A stretch of DNA of 6,100 nt from Spirochaetae bacterium HGW-Spirochaetae-7 (GTDB taxonomy: Bacteria > Spirochaetota > Spirochaetia > Treponematales > UBA12059). The stretch is taken from NCBI GenBank assembly GCA_002839245.1, contig PGXR01000172.1:1-6100 (forward strand). The letters are read 5' to 3'. Under the pieces are notes generated by a model. That model made no database searches, was not told the DNA's origin, and worked only from the letters and a program-made list of their open reading frames with translations. Made by a program: the position numbers and the translations under genes. This document shows positions 1 through 5,750 of the stretch, piece after piece. Position 1 is the stretch's first letter; each line of letters opens with the position of its first letter.

Positions 1-1260
1 ACGCAACGTGTCGACGCAAAGCCTGGCCGTGAGCCGGAGGGCCTCGTCGCCGGCCTGGTGGCCGTACCGGTCATTGATCTCCTTGAACCCGTTCATGTCC
101 ATGACGGCCAACCCGACGGGACGCGCATGCCTCCTGGCGCGTTCCAGTTCAACCGCGGCCAGCTCGTAAAAGCGTCTGCGGTTGGGAAGCCGGGTAAGCT
201 CGTCGGTCGATGCCAGCTCCTCCAGTTTTTCCTGCAGCAGTTCGCGCTCGGTAACGTCGATGAAGGTGTGGATCTCTCCCAGCAAGTTTCCGTTGGTGCT
301 GCGGACAGCCGAGCAATGGGTCTCGAAGCGCCGGTCAGCGCCTGTGCTGCCGGGGATGGAAATGGTCGTCCCCGTGTCGTCGCAGGCAACCGACAGATTT
401 TTCCGCGCGTGGCTCGCGATGATCGCCTCGATCGACAAGTCGCCCGAACCTTCTGCAAGTTCTTCGAACAGCGTCTCGGCTGCCTTGTTGTGGTCGATGA
501 TCTCGCCGCTGTCGTCGACTACGACGGCGGCGTCGCGCATCTGCTCGAAGACCAGGTCGCGGGCCAGCGGCTGGATATCGAAAAGCCTGTATTTGAAAAA
601 GCCCGCGGAATAGAAAGCTGCGGAGACGGTGAAGGCTATTGGCGTGATGTCTATGCCGGCGGGATTGAGCCCGGCCATGTAGATGATGTTGGCCAGGATC
701 GGGGCGATCGACCCTGCGAGCATCAATGCCACCTGGCGACGGCGGCTGACGCTTCCGAACCTGGCGGCTTTCAGGAATACGACGAGGCCGTAAAGGAATA
801 TGCCATAGATGTATACGACGTTGACCCAGTACCAGGGCCCTTTGCCGAACGAGATGATCGAAAGGCCAGAAACGGTGGCTATGGAAGGCGCCTTGTAAAG
901 CAGTTCGTGGTAGGGAATGGTACCCGCGATTACGACGGTCATGACCGGGATGATGGAAACCTTCGCCACGAGTCCCGGCGTCGGACGCTCGGCGCCGCTG
1001 AAATCGCGGATGACGAAGAACATCGCGACGGCGACCGAAACCATTCCGGCGTACTCGAACGCGATGCAGAAGAGCACGCCGCCGAGGCTGGGCTGGAGCA
1101 GCTCCGCCGCGGCGAAAACTGCGTACACCGCGGCAGATGCGCACAAGGCGGGGAACGAGTAGAATCGTCCTTTGGCTCTTGCCTGGAAGAGCCCGATCGT
1201 GCCCAGGGACAGGCAAGCTATGAACGATGTCAACAGCGCTCCGATAACCATCGCTTTCAT
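1..1260 (-). CDS. Membrane diguanylate cyclase: 7TM sensor, PAS, GGDEF (3' end outside window)
   Basis: Predicted to make c-di-GMP from two GTP in response to a signal sensed at the inner membrane. The 420 visible codons read without a stop from ATG at 1260 to the left edge. Residues 1-225 form hydrophobic helices of the histidine-kinase N-terminal 7TM type; typical signs are WYWVN near 143-147, the D-x-TP at 204-207 and the F-K-Y-R-LFDIQPLAR junction ending at 234. A PAS domain follows (about 235-340, with VVVDDSGEIIDHNKAAE and closing DVTERE). The GGDEF domain opens with STDELTRLPNRRR at 351-363. D388, N396 and D405 match the metal and guanine ligands of PleD (D327, N335, D344). The GG(D/E)EF signature, any inhibitory RxxD site and any EAL domain lie beyond the edge, so activity cannot be judged. 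The start has only a weak Shine-Dalgarno (GGGTG, 8 nt upstream). It lies 33 nt after tonB, so co-transcription is likely. The ligand of the 7TM region is unknown. Confidence 0.9.
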   Translation of the reverse strand, partial: MKAMVIGALLTSFIACLSLGTIGLFQARAKGRFYSFPALCASAAVYAVFAAAELLQPSLGGVLFCIAFEYAGMVSVAVAMFFVIRDFSGAERPTPGLVAKVSIIPVMTVVIAGTIPYHELLYKAPSIATVSGLSIISFGKGPWYWVNVVYIYGIFLYGLVVFLKAARFGSVSRRRQVALMLAGSIAPILANIIYMAGLNPAGIDITPIAFTVSAAFYSAGFFKYRLFDIQPLARDLVFEQMRDAAVVVDDSGEIIDHNKAAETLFEELAEGSGDLSIEAIIASHARKNLSVACDDTGTTISIPGSTGADRRFETHCSAVRSTNGNLLGEIHTFIDVTERELLQEKLEELASTDELTRLPNRRRFYELAAVELERARRHARPVGLAVMDMNGFKEINDRYGHQAGDEALRLTARLCVDTLR

Positions 1261-1293
1261 AGGCGTTTCACCCGCACCTTCTGCATGTAGCAC

Positions 1294-2217
1294 CTAGAAA
1301 CGGTAGGTGAACCTGCCGCTTATCGAGGTCGGACCGGAGTTGGAAAACTCCGCCTTCCTGAATCCGTACAGTACGGCACTGTCTATGTCCGAATATCCGG
1401 AGCTCGACTCCATGAGGACGTCCTCCAGCCTGGGAGTGCCGCTCGGCCCCGCGGCGGATACCTTGAACAAGACCTCGACCGGCCTGAGGCTCTTGCCGGA
1501 CTTGTATTCAGCCTCCTTGAGGTTGTAGCCGGCGTCCTCGAGCATGGTCCAGAGTTCTGGCCTGGCGTCGTACTCCGGTTGCCGCAGCCTCTTGAGCTGC
1601 CAGTTTCCGTTCTGACGCTTTTCATAGGAGCTTTCAAAAATTGCCCTGCGCCTGGCCGAGGTGCCTGGAAGCCCGGCGAGGTCCGGTATCGCGTCGTACA
1701 GCGACGGCGGTACCTCGAACGGCAGCGGCATGAACAGCACGATAGGAATGTAGAGGCTGCGTCCCGCGATTCCCGAGCTGGAGTCGAAGGTCATGTCGTA
1801 CGAGTTGCCGTTCTCCGAGCCCCTGAGCACGACCGGCGCCGGCGGCGGCACGACGCTCGTGGCACCGACGGGAGGCTGGGTCGCCGGCGTCGGCGGCTTT
1901 GCCTGTAGCGCCGGCTTCGGGCTTGCCGCCGGTTTCGGCGCGGAGGCCGGAGATGCGGCCACCGGGGTGGGTACGGCATCTGGCGGTACGACGACGGGCT
2001 CGACCTTGGGCTTTGGACGCGACACGTCCGCGCCTTCCTTGGAGCCGAGCCTGACGAACACCGGCCCGGAATAGTCGTCAAGCTCCTTTATGGCAAGCGA
2101 CGACACGAGGGCCGCGACAAGCAAGGCCAGCAGCCAGGCTCCAAGTGCCGTGGACCAGGAGATGGCGAGCCGCTTGCGCTCGCGCATCCTAAGCCAGTCG
2201 TCGCGTGCACTCGTCAC
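1294..2217 (-). CDS. TonB-like energy transducer, divergent
   Basis: Probable 307-residue inner-membrane protein that spans the periplasm and passes ExbB/ExbD energy to an outer-membrane partner. It has a basic cytoplasmic start (residues 1-17), one transmembrane segment (about 18-43), a Pro/Ala/Lys-rich linker (about 67-130), an unrecognised middle region (about 131-240), and a C-terminal TonB-like fold (about 245-307). The last domain shows the family pattern: a strand at RPVEVLFKV, then SSSGYSDIDSAVLYGFRKAEF, then a final strand ending FTYRF. The start is GTG at 2217, overlapping the exbD stop as GTGA and preceded by AAGGA with a 6-nt spacer; an in-frame ATG at 2187 would remove only ten residues. 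The transmembrane segment has serines (S20, S22) but no histidine, unlike the SxxxH motif of TonB and TolA. The call rests on the C-terminal pattern plus the ExbB/ExbD neighbours. A TolA-like or other force-transducing role is also possible. Confidence 0.82.
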   Translation of the reverse strand: MTSARDDWLRMRERKRLAISWSTALGAWLLALLVAALVSSLAIKELDDYSGPVFVRLGSKEGADVSRPKPKVEPVVVPPDAVPTPVAASPASAPKPAASPKPALQAKPPTPATQPPVGATSVVPPPAPVVLRGSENGNSYDMTFDSSSGIAGRSLYIPIVLFMPLPFEVPPSLYDAIPDLAGLPGTSARRRAIFESSYEKRQNGNWQLKRLRQPEYDARPELWTMLEDAGYNLKEAEYKSGKSLRPVEVLFKVSAAGPSGTPRLEDVLMESSSGYSDIDSAVLYGFRKAEFSNSGPTSISGRFTYRF

Positions 2218-2639
2218 GGCGCGTCCTTGGCGGCTCCGGCAGGGCGTGTCGACAGTCCTACCGCGTTTACGCCGTTTTTCTTCAGGGCATCGAGAAGCGT
2301 GACGACGAGCTGGTACGGCGCGGCGGCACCTGCCTCGAGGACCGCTTCTACTTCACCGGCCGTGCGGCCCTCGATTTCGGAAGCGATAACCGCCTCCGCC
2401 CCGGCAGCCGTCGTCTTCGTCTTGTTGACATACACTTCCAGGTCGGAAACCGCGATCACCGACAGTTCGGTGATGGTGATCGCCGTGGCCGTGCCTGAGT
2501 CGGGCAGCCTGAGCTCTATCCCCGGCGCAGTCTTGAAGGTGCTCGATATCATGAAGAAGATGACCAGCTGGAATACCACGTCGATAAGCGGGGTCAGGTC
2601 GACGTTTATCTGCGGCTTGAGCCTCCGTTCTATGGTCAT
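2214..2639 (-). CDS. exbD: ExbD/TolR-family proton-channel subunit
   Basis: A 141-residue protein, the usual ExbD length. It is a single-pass inner-membrane subunit that works with ExbB to harvest the proton-motive force. The N-terminus has the family arrangement: basic residues (ERRLKPQ), then INVDLTPLIDVVFQLVIFF leading into the one transmembrane helix. D20 matches the essential membrane aspartate of E. coli ExbD (D25). After SSTFKTAPGIELRLP comes a periplasmic domain ending in the conserved type of helix-strand-helix (PYQLVVTLLDALKKNGVNAVGL). The start ATG overlaps the exbB stop as ATGA, with GGAG 7 nt upstream. The stop overlaps the GTG start of the TonB-like gene, so all three products are probably translationally coupled. 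TolR is the main alternative, but the TonB-like gene directly downstream favours ExbD. A short Ala/Gly/Pro-rich tail (about 131-141) carries no recognised motif. Confidence 0.9.
   Translation of the reverse strand: MTIERRLKPQINVDLTPLIDVVFQLVIFFMISSTFKTAPGIELRLPDSGTATAITITELSVIAVSDLEVYVNKTKTTAAGAEAVIASEIEGRTAGEVEAVLEAGAAAPYQLVVTLLDALKKNGVNAVGLSTRPAGAAKDAP
2224..2228 (-). promoter_or_regulatory. Ribosome binding site for the GTG start of the TonB-like gene
   Basis: AAGGA on the minus strand, inside the last codons of exbD and 6 nt before GTG at 2217. It supports the GTG start over the internal ATG at 2187 and fits coupled translation through the GTGA overlap. Confidence 0.65.
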
Positions 2640-3307
2640 GCGCCGGCTCCGTTGCCAGGCTCGTCCTTGATCGCGGTGGCCGCCGAGGCGAGGCTCCTCC
2701 TCTTGCCCGAGTTGATCATGAGGACGAGAGCGGTTACCTGGTTTTCCATCTTGAGCAGTATCATGTTGACCTTGGTGACGAGGGAGTTGTAGAAGATGAC
2801 CGCCGGTACGGCGACGACGATGCCGGCGACCGTCGTGATCAGGGCTTCGGACACGCCCTTGGCAAGTATCGACGGGTCGGCTACGGCGCCGAAGCGGCCG
2901 AGTACGCCGAAGGCCTTCATCGTTCCGGTGACCGTCCCCAGGAGTCCAAGGAGCGGTGCGATGTGGGCTATCGTGCCGAGCGCTGAGACGTTCTTCTCGA
3001 GCCGCGGCACTTCCTGGGCGGCCGCGTCCTTGAGCACTTCCTTCTGGGCAGCCTCAGGGTACGAACGGTACTCGAGGCCGACCCTGATGAGCGCCGAGAG
3101 AGGCGACTCGTTGTTGTCGCATATCGACAGGGCTTCTTCGAAGTGGCCTTTCTCGACAGACGCCTTGACCCGCTGGAAAAGCTTGTCCTCGTCGGTCTTG
3201 ATGCTCCTGAAGTACAAGAACCTCTCGATGATGATGGCGAGTCCGACTACCGACAATGCCATGATCACCCACAGTACGACTCCGCCCTTGTCTATGAAAT
3301 CGAGCAT
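2636..3307 (-). CDS. exbB: ExbB/TolQ/MotA-family proton channel subunit
   Basis: A 223-residue inner-membrane protein that forms the proton channel with ExbD. Three transmembrane segments are visible: about 8-28 (VVLWVIMALSVVGLAIIIE), about 108-135 with IAHIAPLLGLLGTVTGTM, and about 155-177 with ITTVAGIVVAVPAVIFYN. The cytoplasmic stretch between the first two (about 30-105) is Lys/Glu-rich as in the family. T125, E154 and T159 fall where E. coli ExbB has its pathway residues T148, E176 and T181. I chose ATG at 3307 because GGAGG stands 5 nt before it. A reading frame extending to 3367 adds twenty basic residues without a better ribosome site and would place them before a normal ExbB N-terminus. 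The gene is separated from cheA by 86 nt and overlaps exbD by 4 nt. TolQ is the alternative name; no TolA, TolB or Pal gene is visible. Confidence 0.92.
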   Translation of the reverse strand: MLDFIDKGGVVLWVIMALSVVGLAIIIERFLYFRSIKTDEDKLFQRVKASVEKGHFEEALSICDNNESPLSALIRVGLEYRSYPEAAQKEVLKDAAAQEVPRLEKNVSALGTIAHIAPLLGLLGTVTGTMKAFGVLGRFGAVADPSILAKGVSEALITTVAGIVVAVPAVIFYNSLVTKVNMILLKMENQVTALVLMINSGKRRSLASAATAIKDEPGNGAGA

Positions 3308-3312
3308 GCATG

Positions 3313-3317
3313 CCTCC
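3313..3317 (-). promoter_or_regulatory. Ribosome binding site of exbB
   Basis: GGAGG on the minus strand, 5 nt before ATG at 3307. It decides the start of exbB, because an in-frame upstream start at 3367 lacks any comparable site and would place this motif inside the coding region. Confidence 0.8.
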
Positions 3318-3338
3318 ATACGCTTCAATACTACCCTG

Positions 3339-3366
3339 ATTGTACCTTGCCGTGAAGGCTTGGCCA
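3339..3366 (-). promoter_or_regulatory. Possible sigma-70-type promoter for exbB-exbD-tonB
   Basis: On the minus strand a TACAAT box (3339-3344, five of six to TATAAT) lies 16 nt downstream of TGGCCA (3361-3366, four of six to TTGACA). The predicted transcript would start near 3332, giving a leader of about 25 nt that contains the GGAGG of exbB. Position and -10 quality are good, but the -35 is weak and the match could be chance. Confidence 0.3.
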
Positions 3367-3382
3367 CGAAAATACACGAAAA
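3365..3382 (-). repeat. Two-copy 8-nt direct repeat (TTTTCGTG), 10-nt period
   Basis: TTTTCGTG occurs at 3375-3382 and again at 3365-3372 on the minus strand, with perfect identity and a 10-nt period, close to one helical turn. It touches the upstream side of the candidate -35 box, a usual place for an activator or repressor site. It could also be a chance duplication in a short AT-rich gap. Confidence 0.4.
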
Positions 3383-3393
3383 AGTTCCGAGCC

Positions 3394-5460
3394 TTAGCCT
3401 TTATGGGCCCTTGCCAGCGCCGCCACGTCAAGAATCAAGGCTATGCCGCCGTCAGCCAATATGGCGGCTCCCGAGACGCCGGTCACATACCTGGCTATCT
3501 CGCCTATCGGCTTGATGACCGTCTGGTAGCCTCCCAGCACCTGGTCGAAACCGATGGCCAGTTTTGAATCGAAGATGCTGACGATGACAATCTCCTCGCG
3601 CTCCGGTGGTTCCTCGTCCTCGCCGAATAGGTCGCGCGAGGAAACGTAGGGTATGAAGTCCTTGCCCCTGACAATCAGCCGTTCGGGGTCATTCCGTCGC
3701 TCCCGTTCGAAGCAGGAGTCGACGCACGACAGCGGTATGACGAAGTTCCTGCTGCCCGAACGGACGAGGAACCCGTCTATGATCGCGAGAGTCAGCGGTA
3801 TGTCGAGGCGGAATTCGGTGCCTTTCCCCAGTTGCGACTTGACGGTCAGCGTTCCGCCGAGCTGGTCTATGGCGGTTTTCACCACGTCCAGCCCCACGCC
3901 GCGACCCGAGACGTTGGATACGATGTCCGCGGTGGAGAAGCCTGGCTTGAAGATCAGCTCGTCCACCTCCTCCTCCAGGAGGCGGGCGTCCGGGGCGACG
4001 ATGCCCCGCTCTATGGCGCGGCCGAGGATCTTCTCCCGGTCGAGGCCGCGGCCGTCCTCCTGCACGCTGATGCGGACGAACGCGCCCGTGTGCTGCGCCT
4101 TGAGGGTGATCGTGCCGATCCGCGGCTTTCCTGTCCGTTCCCGTTCTGCCGTTTCCTCGAGGCCGTGGTCGGCTGCGTTGCGGACCAGGTGGACCAGCGG
4201 GTCGTTGAGCACGTCTATGACCGACTTGTCAATTTCCGTGTCGCCGCCTTCCATCCGGAGTTCGATTTCCTTTCCCAGGTTCTTGGCAAGGTCCCTGGTA
4301 AGCCGCTTGAACTTGGCGAACAGCGACTCGACCGGCACCAGCCGCAGTTCCATCGACGTGGCGCGAAGCTCGCCGGCGAGCCGCTTGACGTAGTCGCTGA
4401 TGCCGTGGAGGTGGCGGTCTCCCGAGTCCTTTACCGTCTGGGACAGCTGGGCCTGGACCGTCACGAGTTCGCCTACAAGGTTGAGCAGTGCGTCCAGCTT
4501 GTCGGAGCGGATGCGGATCGTCTTCCGCTCGCTCTCCTCCCTGGCCGCCTGGACGACGTTCTTGGCGTGTTGCTGCTCGAATATCGCGTCCTCCACCACT
4601 GCCGGCGACGCTCCCAGTTCCTTGACGAGTATCTCCCCTATCGGATGCTGCCGCGACAGCGCATCCCTTATGGACTCTCCCGACATGCTGCGGGCGGCCA
4701 GGATCTCGCCCAGCCTGCGAACCTCCTTGCCGTCTATCACGTCGTTCTGGTCCAGCTCGACGATGGAGACGGCCGACGTGCCTTCCTCGAAGATGAACAC
4801 GTCCCTGACCGTGCCGGCATCCATCGAGGTGGTCAGGAGCGCAGTCCAGGACAAGTAGCACGACTCGGGGTCGAGCTCCGATAGCGGCGGTACGGCATGG
4901 ACGTCGCAACGGATGCTCGTCTCGCCAAGTTTCCGTAATTCGCGGATAAGCGATTCCGGCTTGACCCCGCGGCGGTAGGTATCGGCGGATGGCTTGTACT
5001 TGATCCTGTAGGTCCTGAATTCCCCGGGCGTGAACTGGCCGATGCTCCTTGGAGCCGCGACGGCCTTGGCGCCTTCGTCCTTCTTGCTTGCCTTGCCTGA
5101 AAGGGCCGTGAGCGTGGCGACCAGATCCTCGCGCTCCTCCGGCGAAGCCGTCTCGGGCGCGTCGAGCAGCGCCCTGATATGGTCTCGCGAGCGCAATACC
5201 GCATCGGCCAGCTCGGGCGTCGATGGTAGCGACAGGCTCCTGAAATGGTCGAGGGCAGCCTCGACCTCGTGGGCGAAAGCTCCCACGGCGTCGAACCCGA
5301 ACATTGAAGCCGAACCCTTGATCGAATGCAGGGCCCTGAAGGCGGCATTCATTGATTCCACGTCGGTGGGGTTCTTCTCCAGTTCGAGGAGGTGGTCTTC
5401 GAGTCCGTCGAGGAGTTCATGCGCCTCGTCGAGGAAAGTCTCTATCAGCTTGTCGTTCAT
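3394..5460 (-). CDS. cheA: Chemotaxis histidine kinase CheA
   Basis: A 688-residue cytoplasmic kinase that autophosphorylates in receptor-CheW arrays and donates phosphate to a response regulator. Domains in order: HPt (1-120) with phospho-acceptor H45 in ALHSIKGSASMFGF; a P2-position alpha/beta module (about 146-235) with YRIKYKPS and DPESCYLSW; a tandem RLGEIL...ALSRQ / IGEILV...EQQ motif (249-297); dimerisation helices (about 312-375, DALLNLVGELVTVQAQLSQ); ATPase domain with N box at N428 (LVHLVRNAADHGLE), G1 at 469-474 (DGRGLD), F box FKPGFST (504-510) and G2 GRGVGLD (519-525); and a CheW-like P5 (about 560-685). Catalytic residues are intact, so it should be active. ATG at 5460 has GGAGG 6 nt upstream and overlaps the STAS stop as ATGA; frame extension to 5580 adds an Arg/Gly-rich stretch that overlaps the STAS gene and is rejected. 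The P2 region does not look like the CheY/CheB-binding domain of E. coli CheA, so it may serve an accessory pathway rather than the main flagellar one. Confidence 0.96.
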   Translation of the reverse strand: MNDKLIETFLDEAHELLDGLEDHLLELEKNPTDVESMNAAFRALHSIKGSASMFGFDAVGAFAHEVEAALDHFRSLSLPSTPELADAVLRSRDHIRALLDAPETASPEEREDLVATLTALSGKASKKDEGAKAVAAPRSIGQFTPGEFRTYRIKYKPSADTYRRGVKPESLIRELRKLGETSIRCDVHAVPPLSELDPESCYLSWTALLTTSMDAGTVRDVFIFEEGTSAVSIVELDQNDVIDGKEVRRLGEILAARSMSGESIRDALSRQHPIGEILVKELGASPAVVEDAIFEQQHAKNVVQAAREESERKTIRIRSDKLDALLNLVGELVTVQAQLSQTVKDSGDRHLHGISDYVKRLAGELRATSMELRLVPVESLFAKFKRLTRDLAKNLGKEIELRMEGGDTEIDKSVIDVLNDPLVHLVRNAADHGLEETAERERTGKPRIGTITLKAQHTGAFVRISVQEDGRGLDREKILGRAIERGIVAPDARLLEEEVDELIFKPGFSTADIVSNVSGRGVGLDVVKTAIDQLGGTLTVKSQLGKGTEFRLDIPLTLAIIDGFLVRSGSRNFVIPLSCVDSCFERERRNDPERLIVRGKDFIPYVSSRDLFGEDEEPPEREEIVIVSIFDSKLAIGFDQVLGGYQTVIKPIGEIARYVTGVSGAAILADGGIALILDVAALARAHKG

Positions 5461-5750
5461 GCCGTACCTCCGGCCCGCTCGCCCATGGAGTCGCAGGACA
5501 GCATCGAGAGCAGCGATTGCTCCTCGCCCGCCGCCTTCACCTCGAGCTTGAGCCCCTTCGCCGCGGCCTCGGCCTTGCATGAGACGATAAGCTGGGCCAG
5601 CGACGAATCCGACTTCCTGGTCCTGCTCAGGTCGAGCGTTATCGTGGAACCCCGTCTTGCCTGTTCGATTGCCGCCATGAGTTCCACCCGGATGCCGGCG
5701 ACCGCGGAGATGCCCGCGTCCTCCGGCGTGTGTACGGTCAGGTCAAGCAC
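5457..5750 (-). CDS. Stand-alone STAS-domain protein
   Basis: A 97-residue protein that looks like one STAS domain, the fold of anti-sigma-factor antagonists (SpoIIAA) and of MlaB-type proteins. The core runs: a first strand with ISAVAGIRVELMAAIEQARRG, a second strand ITLDLSRTRKSDSS at about 37-50, then helix LAQLIVSCKAEAAAKG and strand LKLEVKAAG. D48-S49-S50 aligns with the D-S-S of SpoIIAA, whose first serine is phosphorylated, so S49 is a candidate phosphosite; the following Gly of SpoIIAA is Leu here. The start is GTG at 5750, with AAGGGGG 5 nt upstream, and overlaps the cheW-like stop by 8 nt. Its stop overlaps the cheA start as ATGA. Its place between a CheW and CheA suggests a role in the same signalling complex, but the partner and function are not shown by the sequence. 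Confidence 0.82.
   Translation of the reverse strand: MLDLTVHTPEDAGISAVAGIRVELMAAIEQARRGSTITLDLSRTRKSDSSLAQLIVSCKAEAAAKGLKLEVKAAGEEQSLLSMLSCDSMGERAGGTA
5467..5471 (-). promoter_or_regulatory. Ribosome binding site of cheA
   Basis: GGAGG on the minus strand, 6 nt before ATG at 5460 and inside the end of the STAS gene. It fixes the cheA start next to the HPt domain and rules against the longer reading frame upstream. Confidence 0.8.

Larger units (their letters stand above)
3308..3393 (-). other. Intergenic gap between cheA and exbB
   Basis: This 86-nt stretch is the largest gene-free region in the window. On the minus strand it is noticeably more AT-rich just after the cheA stop than the flanking coding DNA. 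It contains an 8-nt direct repeat, a possible sigma-70 promoter and the exbB ribosome site, each listed separately. I see no GC-rich hairpin followed by a T-run that would make a convincing intrinsic terminator, so read-through from cheA remains possible. Confidence 0.7.

Noticed and set aside
335..1216. Minus-strand open frame of 293 codons in another phase within the diguanylate cyclase gene
   Set aside because: Arg/His/Pro-rich frame-shifted shadow. The true frame, starting at 1260, reads without a stop to the left edge and holds all the conserved motifs.
58..1290. Plus-strand open frame of 410 codons opposite the diguanylate cyclase gene
   Set aside because: Its product is rich in Arg, Asp and Gly, has no recognisable domain, and lies antisense to a frame with clear 7TM, PAS and GGDEF motifs. 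This is the expected antisense shadow of GC-rich coding DNA.
3308..3367. Twenty-codon upstream extension of exbB
   Set aside because: It covers the GGAGG site and the candidate promoter, adds a basic stretch not typical of ExbB, and has no better ribosome site.
3355..3395. Inverted repeat AAGGCT / AGCCTT as a cheA terminator
   Set aside because: Only six pairs around a 29-nt loop, partly inside the cheA stop region, and no T-run follows the stem; too weak for an intrinsic terminator.
3832..4884. Plus-strand open frame of 350 codons opposite cheA
   Set aside because: Antisense to the most conserved part of CheA, with no domain pattern of its own; coding evidence is entirely on the minus strand.
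5461..5580. Forty-codon upstream extension of cheA
   Set aside because: Arg/Gly-rich, overlaps the STAS gene in another frame, and is bypassed by a strong ribosome site before the HPt domain at 5460.
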